A stretch of 32,085 bases of DNA from Oscillibacter sp. (GTDB lineage: Bacteria > Bacillota > Clostridia > Oscillospirales > Oscillospiraceae): assembly GCF_028693505.1 (NCBI RefSeq), contig NZ_JAQUVF010000025.1:1-32085 (forward strand). Reading direction: 5' to 3'. A program made the position numbers and the translations under genes. The notes under the pieces were generated by a model. The model saw only the letters and a program-made list of their open reading frames with translations. It was not told where the DNA came from and did not search any database. The number at the start of each line of letters is the position of its first letter. Within the stretch, counting starts at the first letter, position 1. Below are positions 14,980-28,517 of this stretch, in pieces.

Positions 14980-16653
14980 ATGAGTGAAGTAAAAAGGAAA
15001 ATCAACAGCGATCTGGAGGATCGCATGACGCTGGACTGGCAGGGGACGCGGGCGTTTTTCTACGGCCTTGGCTATAACGACGCGGATATCGAAAAGCCCC
15101 GCGTGGGCATTATGAACACCTGGAACGAGATCAATCCCGGCCACATCCACCAGCGTCAGCTGGCGGACGCCGTGCGGGAGGGAATCATCGAAAAGGGCGG
15201 CCTGCCGTTTTTGTTTTACGGCGTGAACCTGTGCGACTGCGTGGGCGGGGGCGACTACGTGCTGCCCTCCCGGGATCTGCTGGTCAACGAGATCGAGCTC
15301 AACGCCAAGGCCCATCATCTGGACGCCATGGTGCTCATCGGCACCTGCGACAAGGTGGTCCCCGCCATGCTGATGGCGGCGGGCCGGGTAAATATCCCCA
15401 CGGTCATCGTCACCGGCGGCTACATGGAAACGCCCTATCTGGACGGCGAGCATGTGGACTTTATCGACGTGGGCGCCAGCATCTCCAAGGTGGAAGAGGG
15501 CGCCATGACCAAGGAAAAGTTCGATGAGCTGATCCATGTGTGCGCGCCCTGCAAGGGCGCCTGCGGCATGATGGGCACAGCCAACACCATGAGCCTGCTG
15601 ACCGAGACCATCGGCATGTCCCTGACGGGAAACGCCACCATGGCGGCGATTTCCGGCACGCTAATCAATCTGAGCCGGGATGCGGGTCGCAAGGTGATGG
15701 AGCTGTGGGAGAAGAACATCCGGCCACGGGACATCATCACGGAAAAGGCCATCGTGAATGCCATTCGGGTCTGCATGGCCATCGGCGGCTCCTCCAACAC
15801 CATTATCCACATCCCCGCTGTGGCCACCGAGGCCTGCCTGGACATGGATTGCAGCGCAATTTATGCCGAGGCTAGCTGCGAGGTGCCGCTGCTGATCGGC
15901 ATTCGTCCCAACGGGAAGTGCTGCATGGCGGACTTCGAGGCTGCCGGCGGACTTTCCGCCCTGCTCAACGAACTGTGCGGAAAGCTGGACCTTGCCGGCA
16001 TGACAGTCACGGGGAAAACGCTGGCGGAGAACATTGAGGGCCGCGTTACCCGCAATGCGCAGGTGATCCACTCGCTGGCGGCGCCGCTGGACAGCGACGG
16101 CGGCCTGATTCTCTGCAAGGGCAATCTGGTGCCGCAGGGCGCGTTCATCAAGCAGTCCGCGGTACCTGCCAAGCTGCATAAGTTCCGGGGCACCGCCAAG
16201 GTGTTCTACAATCAGGACGAGGCCATCGCGGCGCTGCGGGACGGCCGGATTCAGGCCGGCAACGTGGTGTTCATCCTCTATCAGGGCGTCAAGGCGGGAC
16301 CCCATACCTCCTATGCGTTTACCACGGCTTTGAAGGGTAGTCACCTCAAGGACGATGTGGCGACGGTGACGGACGGTCGCCTTTCCGGCGCGGCGTCCGG
16401 GGCCTGCTTTGGCTATGCCTCTCCCGAAGCCGCTCTGCGGGGACCGTTGTGCGCCGTGCAGGACGGGGACTTTGTGAATTACGACATTGAAAAGCGGGAG
16501 CTGAACATTGAGCTTTCCGACGAGGAGCTGGCGGAGCGCATGGCCCGGGCCGAGCTGAAGCTGGAGCCGAAAACCGGCTGGCTTTCCGTCTACCAGCGCT
16601 GCGTGGGTTCCATCTTGAAGGGAGCCACCCTGATCGAGGATCATCGCGCCTGA
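14980..16653 (+). CDS. IlvD/EDD-family dehydratase, probably for a sugar acid or other dihydroxy acid
   Basis: 557 residues. The family removes water from 2,3-dihydroxy acids to give 2-keto-3-deoxy acids, using an Fe-S cluster and Mg. Cluster motifs visible are GTCDK with Cys123 and CAPCKGACGMMGTANTM with Cys188, 191 and 195. The first motif is NTWNEINPGHIH, with Gly where [2Fe-2S] members have a third Cys. Gly at this place, together with Cys at 123 and 195, matches E. coli IlvD, a [4Fe-4S], oxygen-sensitive enzyme. Catalytic C-terminal motifs VTDGRLSGAASGACFGYASP and KAGPHTS-type GVKAGPHTSYAF are present. No other branched-chain biosynthesis genes are nearby. The coupling to the TRAP permease suggests a catabolic acid rather than valine synthesis. 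Substrate is unknown. Confidence 0.87.
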   Translation: MSEVKRKINSDLEDRMTLDWQGTRAFFYGLGYNDADIEKPRVGIMNTWNEINPGHIHQRQLADAVREGIIEKGGLPFLFYGVNLCDCVGGGDYVLPSRDLLVNEIELNAKAHHLDAMVLIGTCDKVVPAMLMAAGRVNIPTVIVTGGYMETPYLDGEHVDFIDVGASISKVEEGAMTKEKFDELIHVCAPCKGACGMMGTANTMSLLTETIGMSLTGNATMAAISGTLINLSRDAGRKVMELWEKNIRPRDIITEKAIVNAIRVCMAIGGSSNTIIHIPAVATEACLDMDCSAIYAEASCEVPLLIGIRPNGKCCMADFEAAGGLSALLNELCGKLDLAGMTVTGKTLAENIEGRVTRNAQVIHSLAAPLDSDGGLILCKGNLVPQGAFIKQSAVPAKLHKFRGTAKVFYNQDEAIAALRDGRIQAGNVVFILYQGVKAGPHTSYAFTTALKGSHLKDDVATVTDGRLSGAASGACFGYASPEAALRGPLCAVQDGDFVNYDIEKRELNIELSDEELAERMARAELKLEPKTGWLSVYQRCVGSILKGATLIEDHRA

Positions 16654-16686
16654 GCAAATTGCGCAGGAAACAGAAACTGCTGAAAA

Positions 16687-16732
16687 CGGCGCAAGGTCCT
16701 GCCGGGCACTTGCCGGGCAGGACCTTGCGCCG
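16687..16732 (+). other. Long perfect hairpin inside the operon
   Basis: A 17-bp perfect stem (CGGCGCAAGGTCCTGCC with its complement) and a 12-nt loop that can close further by GGCA/TGCC. It lies 34 bp after the dehydratase stop and 20 bp before the nitroreductase start. GCTGGGAAAGGAA follows, so there is no U tract and it is not a standard terminator. It may be an mRNA processing or stability element, or a palindromic repeat. Confidence 0.75.
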
Positions 16733-16751
16733 CTGGGAAAGGAAGCGTTTC

Positions 16752-17264
16752 ATGGAAGTCATGGAAGCCCTGAAGGGGCGTCAGAGCGTAAAGAGCTATC
16801 TGCCAAAAGCGGTGGAGCCGGAAAAACTGGAGAAGGTGCTTGAGGCCGGCAGACTGGCGCCGTCCGCCTTTAACCACCAATACCGCCGTTTTATCGTTGT
16901 GGACGATCCGGCGGTGAAGCGTCTGCTCCGGGAAAAGGCCGGCGCGCAGCCGATGATCGAACAGGCGCCGGTGGTCCTTGTTTTGTGTGCCACGGCGGAG
17001 ACCGAGTTTACGATGCCCTGCGGGGAAAAAAACTACCCCATCGACGCGGCGCTGTGCGGCGCCTATATGATGCTGGAAGCGTACGAGCAGGGCCTTGGGA
17101 CCTGCTGGCTGGGAGCGTTTGACGCGGAGGCGGTGAAGGACGTGCTGGGCATACCGGCGCAGACGCGGGTCGTCACCATGATTCCGCTGGGGTATCATGA
17201 CGGCACGCAGGAGCGCAAGAGCCGAAAGACGCTTGCGGAAATTGTGGGGCACAACCGATATTGA
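16752..17264 (+). CDS. Nitroreductase-family FMN-dependent oxidoreductase
   Basis: 170 residues, a short member of the family. The N-terminal FMN-phosphate motif is seen in LKGRQSVKSYLPKAVEPEKL, followed by LEAGRLAPSAFNHQYRRFIV. The C-terminal part has IDAALCGAYMMLEAYEQGLG, TCWLGAF and VVTMIPLGYHD, all family features. Enzymes of this fold use NAD(P)H and FMN to reduce nitro groups, quinones, enones or other electron-poor substrates. The start at 16752 was preferred because AAAGGAA lies ahead of it and the family begins here; a start at 16659 would add a stretch encoded by the hairpin. It may reduce an unsaturated or imine intermediate of the operon's pathway; that is inference. Confidence 0.82.
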   Translation: MEVMEALKGRQSVKSYLPKAVEPEKLEKVLEAGRLAPSAFNHQYRRFIVVDDPAVKRLLREKAGAQPMIEQAPVVLVLCATAETEFTMPCGEKNYPIDAALCGAYMMLEAYEQGLGTCWLGAFDAEAVKDVLGIPAQTRVVTMIPLGYHDGTQERKSRKTLAEIVGHNRY

Positions 17265-17296
17265 GGAGCGTGGGCCGCAGAGGGCCCGGTAAAGAG

Positions 17297-18163
17297 ATGA
17301 AAGAGAGAAAACAGGCGGTGGCGTTGATGCTGCTCTCCGCGCTATCCTTTTCCCTGATGCAGGTGGTGGTCAAGATTTCCGCCACCCATGTGGGAACCAT
17401 GCAGCAGGTCTTTTTCCGCAATCTGTTCAGCCTCTTTGTGACGTTTGTGCTGCTGCGGCGAAACCGCCTGCCGCTGATGGGACCGCGTGCGTATCGCCTG
17501 CCGCTGTTTGCACGGTCCTTTTTGGGATTTGTCGGTGTGGTGATGCTGTTCTATGCCAGTGCGGGCGCCCGGCAGGCAGACGTGGCGCTGCTGAACAGGA
17601 CGTCTGCCATTTGGGTGAGCGTGTTTGCGATGATCTTCTTAAAAGAGAAGATCTCCAAAGTGCAGGTTCCGGTCATTCTGCTGTGTTTGGCGGGGGCCTT
17701 TGTGGCCATGCGCCCTTCCTTTGAGTCTAACTTTTTGCCGCTGCTCCTGGCCTTTTTGACAGCGGTGAGCAGCGGCCTTGCCTACACCATGATCGCCTTT
17801 TGCAAAGGACACGTAAATCCGCTGACCGTTATTTTCCATTTCTCCCTATTCAGTACGGCTGCCGCCGGTATCCTGATGATTCCCGCCTTTGTAATCCCTT
17901 CGTGGCGGGATCTTATGATCTTGATTCTGATTGGAATCTTTGGCGCGGCAGGGCAGATCAGTCTTACCTACGCCTATCAAAAGGCCCCTGCGTCCGAGGT
18001 CAGCATTTATGATTATTCCGGCATTTTGTTTTCTGCCGTATTGGGATATTTCCTGCTGGGAGAAGCGCTTACCGCGTCCACTGTGCTGGGAGCTGCGCTG
18101 ATTGTCTGCGGGGCTTTGTGGTCCTATTTATATCATCAGCGGCAGGCCCAACCGGCAAGTTAA
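17297..18163 (+). CDS. EamA/DMT-family transporter (RhaT/YdcZ-like superfamily)
   Basis: 288 residues with about ten hydrophobic segments in two EamA-type halves. The first half includes LMLLSALSFSLMQVVVKISA and LNRTSAIWVSVFAMIFLKEK, the second AGQISLTYAYQKAPASEVSI and YFLLGEAL-type FSAVLGYFLLGEALTAS. Each half ends in the usual YLxLGE/FLKE-type pattern. Members export amino acids, nucleosides or drugs, or import sugars. Within this operon it may export a leftover amine or amino acid; this is a guess from context. The start at 17297 fits the family; the region 17261-17296 is also open but its TTG/GTG starts have poor ribosome sites. The ribosome site for 17297 is itself weak. Confidence 0.85.
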   Translation: MKERKQAVALMLLSALSFSLMQVVVKISATHVGTMQQVFFRNLFSLFVTFVLLRRNRLPLMGPRAYRLPLFARSFLGFVGVVMLFYASAGARQADVALLNRTSAIWVSVFAMIFLKEKISKVQVPVILLCLAGAFVAMRPSFESNFLPLLLAFLTAVSSGLAYTMIAFCKGHVNPLTVIFHFSLFSTAAAGILMIPAFVIPSWRDLMILILIGIFGAAGQISLTYAYQKAPASEVSIYDYSGILFSAVLGYFLLGEALTASTVLGAALIVCGALWSYLYHQRQAQPAS

Positions 18164-18187
18164 AGATTTTATATGGAGGCAATGACA

Positions 18188-18577
18188 ATGGCACCTGAAA
18201 AAATTCAAATTGTTCCCAAAGGGGAGACATTGAAAACCAAGTGGTCCCGCGCGATCCGCTACGGAGACCTGATTTTTACCACCGCCCACTCCGCCACAAG
18301 GAGCGACGGCACCATGCCCACCACGCCGGAGGAGCAGATTCGCGGCTGTTTTGAAAGCTTGAAGAATACGCTGGAATCCGGCGGCAGCGGCATGGACATG
18401 GTGCTGCACTGCGACTGCTTTCTGGCGCACCGCGAGGACTTTGCCCTGATGAACCAGATTTTTGACGAGTACTTTCTGGGAGAGGGAGTCCCCACCACCC
18501 GCAGCGTCACAGAGGTCAATTTCACGGCGCCGAAGTTTCTTTTTGAGATTCAGGCGGTTGCCGGCGTGCGGGACTGA
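18188..18577 (+). CDS. RidA-family (YjgF/YER057c/UK114) imine/enamine deaminase
   Basis: 129 residues, the normal length. The catalytic Arg105 in VPTTRSVTEV and Glu120 in FLFEIQAVA fall at the same residue numbers as in E. coli RidA. This supports an active deaminase that hydrolyses reactive enamines or imines to keto acids and ammonia. The N-terminus also fits (WSRAIRYGDLIFTTAHSATR). The start at 18188 was chosen because GGAGG lies eight bases upstream; in-frame ATGs at 18173 and 18182 sit on or too close to the ribosome site. Last gene of the operon, 24 bp after the EamA gene and before a strong terminator. An imine-clearing enzyme fits beside an opine-type dehydrogenase, whose reaction passes through an imine. 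Confidence 0.9.
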   Translation: MAPEKIQIVPKGETLKTKWSRAIRYGDLIFTTAHSATRSDGTMPTTPEEQIRGCFESLKNTLESGGSGMDMVLHCDCFLAHREDFALMNQIFDEYFLGEGVPTTRSVTEVNFTAPKFLFEIQAVAGVRD

Positions 18578-18628
18578 GCGCAAATACCGGGGAGCTGCCA
18601 AGAACGGGCGAAAAATCCGCAAAGGGAT

Positions 18629-18665
18629 AAAAAGGGCCGGCTGTATGGTACAGCCGGCCCTTTTT
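18629..18665 (+). terminator. Intrinsic terminator of the IclR-linked operon
   Basis: AAAAAGGGCCGGCTGTA pairs perfectly with TACAGCCGGCCCTTTTT around a TGG loop: 17 bp followed by a T run. It separates the catabolic operon from rpoB. Confidence 0.92.
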
Positions 18666-18671
18666 GCGCAA

Positions 18672-18697
18672 AACAGCCGACCATTTGGTCGGCTGTT
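18672..18697. promoter_or_regulatory. Second hairpin/palindrome between the terminator and the rpoB promoter
   Basis: AACAGCCGACCA and TGGTCGGCTGTT form a perfect 12-bp inverted repeat around TT. It ends 12 bp upstream of the rpoB -35 box. Its CAGCCG core is shared with the preceding terminator, so the four arms could pair in alternative ways. It could be a back-up terminator (AATTTT follows) or a protein-binding site. Confidence 0.5.
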
Positions 18698-18709
18698 GGA
18701 TAATTTTCC

Positions 18710-18738
18710 TTGACACAGCATGAGATCTGTGGTAGAAT
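18710..18738 (+). promoter_or_regulatory. Sigma-A promoter of rpoB-rpoC
   Basis: A perfect TTGACA, a 17-bp spacer and TAGAAT (five of six). It lies 202 bp upstream of the rpoB start codon and directly after the terminator of the previous operon. Confidence 0.85.
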
Positions 18739-18744
18739 AAATCG

Positions 18745-18940
18745 CTTATATGATGATGGAAATAGAACGCCATTCTTTATTAGCTACGTACAAGATAGCA
18801 TATTTCCCATGACAATGCAAGAGCAGGAAACAAACGTTTTAACAACGCTCCCTCGTGTGTCCTGCCATGCTGCTTGAAAGAAATGACTTGCCGCCTCCGC
18901 CGGACAGGACGGGGACGGCAGAAGAAAGGTGAATGAGAAG
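18745..18940 (+). other. About 195-nt untranslated leader of rpoB
   Basis: No convincing gene is seen here. The part next to the ribosome site can fold: TGCCGCCTCCGCC (18889-18901) pairs with GACGGGGACGGCA (18908-18920), 13 positions with two C-A mismatches and one G-U. A weaker pairing joins GCAGGA and TCCTGC further upstream. The hairpin ends only 3-4 bases before the purine-rich ribosome site, so it could affect translation of rpoB. No known riboswitch was recognised. Confidence 0.4.
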
Positions 18941-22649
<3,709 letters not shown>

Positions 22650-22654
<5 letters not shown>

Positions 22655-22697
22655 TTCAGAATCAGCCCGTTCGTCAAACACCCTATTCTGAATCATT
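22650..22697 (+). repeat. 13-bp inverted repeat across the rpoB-rpoC junction
   Basis: AATGATTCAGAAT (22650-22662, including the rpoB stop codon) and ATTCTGAATCATT (22685-22697) pair perfectly around a 22-nt loop. The second arm ends just before the AGGAGG of rpoC. No U tract follows, so it is not a terminator. It may be an RNA processing or stability hairpin. Confidence 0.75.
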
Positions 22698-22715
22698 GAA
22701 GGAGGAAAACGCACT

Positions 22716-26507
<3,792 letters not shown>

Positions 26508-26526
26508 CCCTGCGCTGTGACGAAAA

Positions 26527-26557
26527 AAAAGGGCCGTGGATACTCCACGGCCCTTTT
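26527..26557. terminator. Intrinsic terminator after rpoC, usable from both strands
   Basis: AAAAGGGCCGTGGA pairs perfectly with TCCACGGCCCTTTT around TAC (14 bp). Eight A precede it and TTTT follows. It serves rpoC and the convergent lipoprotein gene. Confidence 0.9.
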
Positions 26558-26566
26558 CTGCAATTT

Positions 26567-26950
26567 TTATGGGCGGGCGACAATGAAGGACTGCTCACCG
26601 TTGGCCTCGTCGGTCACCGTCCCGGCGGGGAAGGTGATCACGACGTTGCCCTTCTCATTCACATGGAAGGCGGTGGTTTCGTCGATAGCGGCATAGTCCG
26701 TCAGCGGCGCGTTTTCCTCAATGGGGAAGTAACGGACCTCCGGCGTCTTTTCCATCCGGTTTCCCATCTGCATGAGAATGGTATCTGCGAGATAGGTCTG
26801 ATAGTCCTCACCGCAGAGCGTCTCCAGCGTCTCCGTTTCCTGGGACGTCTCCTGGGACGTCTCCTGGGGCGGCTTCGGGGCGGTTTTACAGGCACTCAAA
26901 AGCAGGAGCAGGCACAAAACCGCGGAGGTCAAAAGCAGTCGTCGGCGCAT
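26567..26950 (-). CDS. Small lipoprotein of unknown function
   Basis: 127 residues. The signal peptide (MRRRLLLTSAVLCLLLLL) ends in lipobox LSAC, so the protein should be anchored outside the membrane. A Thr/Glu/Gln/Ser repeat (QETSQETSQETET) follows as a linker. The C-terminal part (AAIDETTAFHVNEKGNVVIT then FPAGTVTDEANGEQSFIV) loosely resembles the end of DUF3298/RsiV-type extracellular domains; this is too weak to name a function. The ribosome site is GGGAGG eight bases before the ATG at 26950. It lies on the opposite strand between rpoC and the L7Ae-like gene, which are usually adjacent in Firmicutes. Confidence 0.8.
   Translation of the reverse strand: MRRRLLLTSAVLCLLLLLSACKTAPKPPQETSQETSQETETLETLCGEDYQTYLADTILMQMGNRMEKTPEVRYFPIEENAPLTDYAAIDETTAFHVNEKGNVVITFPAGTVTDEANGEQSFIVARP
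26839..26869 (-). repeat. Short tandem repeat in the lipoprotein linker
   Basis: The 12-bp unit CCTGGGACGTCT occurs twice in a row, and a partial third copy follows. It encodes the ETSQ repeats after the lipobox. Loss or gain of a unit would keep the frame and change only linker length. Confidence 0.7.
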
Positions 26951-27053
26951 GGCGGAGTCCTCCCTTTATCATTTAATATATAGTATAGACGTGGAAAAGC
27001 TGAAAAAGTTTCCACCATATGGAGAAAAGCAGAATTTTCTTTCCCGGCACCAC

Positions 27054-27082
27054 TTGACGGATGCAGAAAACAATGCTATAAT
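27054..27082 (+). promoter_or_regulatory. Sigma-A promoter of the L7Ae-rpsL-rpsG-fusA-tuf operon
   Basis: TTGACG, a 17-bp spacer and a perfect TATAAT, 58 bp upstream of the L7Ae-like start codon. It is one of the strongest promoters in the window, as expected for translation genes. Confidence 0.88.
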
Positions 27083-27140
27083 TCTAAATCGCGCGGATAT
27101 ATTCTGCGAATTTCGCCATGCAAACCAGGAGGATTTTCCC

Positions 27141-27386
27141 GTGATCACGGAGCTTGCTTCCCAGAAGAAGGTCATCGGCGTGAAGCAGTCCCGCAAGGCG
27201 ATCCGGGAGGGTCGTGCGAAGCGGGTGTACCTTGCCTGCGACGCCGATCCGGCCGTTGTCGATCCTGTTGCCGAAAGCTGCCACGCCGCCGGGATTCCGG
27301 TGGAGGGGACTTTCACGATGGCGCAGATGGGTCAGGCCTGCCACATTACCGTCGGTGCGTCGGTGGTGGCGGTGCTGACGGAATAA
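27141..27386 (+). CDS. Ribosomal L7Ae/L30e-like RNA-binding protein (YbxF type)
   Basis: 81 residues from a GTG start. The ribosome site AGGAGG lies eight bases upstream. Longer in-frame reading back to 26949 would run through the promoter and is rejected. The family pattern is clear: KKVIGVKQSRKAIREGRAKR then VYLACDADPAVVDPVAESCH, and GQACHITVGASVVAVL at the end. B. subtilis YbxF, in the same place before rpsL, binds kink-turn RNA and associates with ribosomes. It is the first gene of the str operon here. Its job in the cell is not well defined. Confidence 0.88.
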   Translation: MITELASQKKVIGVKQSRKAIREGRAKRVYLACDADPAVVDPVAESCHAAGIPVEGTFTMAQMGQACHITVGASVVAVLTE

Positions 27387-27482
27387 TTTTGTTTTTTTGG
27401 GAATAACCTTACGGTTTTCTGCAAAAAATAAAGGCTGTCCGTCTAAAGCGGCTGCCAAATTATGAGAGAAAGGAGAAAATCA

Positions 27483-27899
27483 ATGCCTACTTTTAACCAG
27501 CTGGTCCGTAAAGGAAGAGAAAAGGTTTCCTACAAGTCCACTTCTCCCGCTCTGCAGTTCGGTCTGAACACCCTGAAGACCAAGTCCACCGACCTGCCGT
27601 CTCCCCAGAAGAGAGGCGTCTGCACCGCCGTGAGAACTGCGACCCCTAAGAAGCCTAACTCCGCTCTGCGTAAGATTGCCCGTGTGCGTCTGACCAACGG
27701 CTATGAGGTCACCGCTTATATCCCCGGCGTGGGTCACTCCCTGCAGGAGCACTCCGTCGTCATGATCCGCGGCGGCCGTGTGAAGGACCTTCCCGGCGTC
27801 CGTTATCACATCATTCGCGGCACTCTGGATACCCAGGGCGTCAACGGCCGTATGCAGTCTCGTTCCAAATACGGCGCCAAGCGTCCCAAGTCCAAGTAA
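27483..27899 (+). CDS. rpsL: 30S ribosomal protein S12
   Basis: 138 residues, with the ~14-residue N-terminal insertion ([20 protein letters not shown] region) seen in Firmicutes compared with E. coli S12 (124). The decoding-site motifs [11 protein letters not shown] and [13 protein letters not shown] are intact, including both lysines at which streptomycin resistance arises. The start at 27483 has AAAGGAG just upstream; an in-frame ATG at 27462 lacks a ribosome site. It lies 96 bp after the L7Ae-like gene; that gap is AT-rich and I see nothing else in it. Confidence 0.98.
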   Translation: MPTFNQLVRKGREKVSYKSTSPALQFGLNTLKTKSTDLPSPQKRGVCTAVRTATPKKPNSALRKIARVRLTNGYEVTAYIPGVGHSLQEHSVVMIRGGRVKDLPGVRYHIIRGTLDTQGVNGRMQSRSKYGAKRPKSK

Positions 27900-28031
27900 G
27901 GACAACCAATTGAAAGCTTTGCCGAATAGGTTTATATAGATCGGCCTCTTTGGCAGGCATTCACGGAAGGCTGCAATACGCCTTTTGAGTACCTATGAGA
28001 TCATAGAATTATTATGAAGGAGGGAAGCATA
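27900..28031 (+). promoter_or_regulatory. Structured rpsL-rpsG intercistronic region
   Basis: 132 nt without a gene, containing three small inverted repeats: GCCGA/TCGGC (27921-27945), AAGGC/GCCTT (27967-27984) and CTATGA-GA-TCATAG (27993-28006), the last 11 nt before the rpsG ribosome site. In E. coli this junction holds the S7 translational operator. A similar role here is inference. Confidence 0.35.
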
Positions 28032-28502
28032 GTGCCCAGAAGAGGTAATGTTCCCAAGAGAGAAGTTCTGGCCGACCCCGTATACGGCTCCGTTCTGGTA
28101 ACGAAGCTTGTCAACAGCGTCATGCTGGATGGCAAGAAGGGTGTGGCACAGAAGGTGGTCTACGCGGCCTTTGATCAGATCAAGGAAAAGACCGAGAAGG
28201 ACCCCGTTGAAGTGTTTTCCCAGGCTATGGAAAACATTATGCCCAGTTTGGAAGTCAAGGCGCGTCGCGTTGGCGGCGCCAACTATCAGGTCCCCATGGA
28301 AGTTCGCCCCGCCCGTCGTCAGACCCTGGGTCTGCGCTGGCTGACTGCTTACTCCCGCGCCCGCAGCGAGCGCACCATGGCTGATCGCCTTGCAGGTGAG
28401 ATTATGGACGCCGCAAACAGCACCGGCGCTGCCGTGAAAAAGCGTGAGGAAGTGCATAAGGCCGCCGAGGCAAACAAGGCCTTTGCCCATTTCCGCTGGT
28501 AA
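28032..28502 (+). CDS. rpsG: 30S ribosomal protein S7
   Basis: 156 residues from a GTG start, exactly the family length. The N-terminus [19 protein letters not shown] is canonical. [20 protein letters not shown] and the C-terminal [16 protein letters not shown] match bacterial S7. AAGGAGGG lies seven bases before the GTG; an upstream in-frame ATG at 28014 overlaps the ribosome site. S7 starts assembly of the 30S head and binds 16S rRNA. fusA follows after 15 bp. Confidence 0.97.
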   Translation: MPRRGNVPKREVLADPVYGSVLVTKLVNSVMLDGKKGVAQKVVYAAFDQIKEKTEKDPVEVFSQAMENIMPSLEVKARRVGGANYQVPMEVRPARRQTLGLRWLTAYSRARSERTMADRLAGEIMDAANSTGAAVKKREEVHKAAEANKAFAHFRW

Positions 28503-28517
28503 GTTAGGAGAAACAGT

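Noticed and set aside
14980-16653. Loss of a cluster Cys in the dehydratase (Gly in NPGH) taken as a broken enzyme
   Set aside because: E. coli IlvD, an active [4Fe-4S] enzyme, also has Gly there; the Cys is a feature of the [2Fe-2S] class.
16659-16751. N-terminal extension of the nitroreductase through the long hairpin
   Set aside because: The family begins at the 16752 start, and the extension is just the palindrome translated.
26949-27140. Upstream extension of the L7Ae-like protein
   Set aside because: It includes a near-consensus promoter (27054-27082). The GTG at 27141 has a perfect ribosome site and gives the usual family length.
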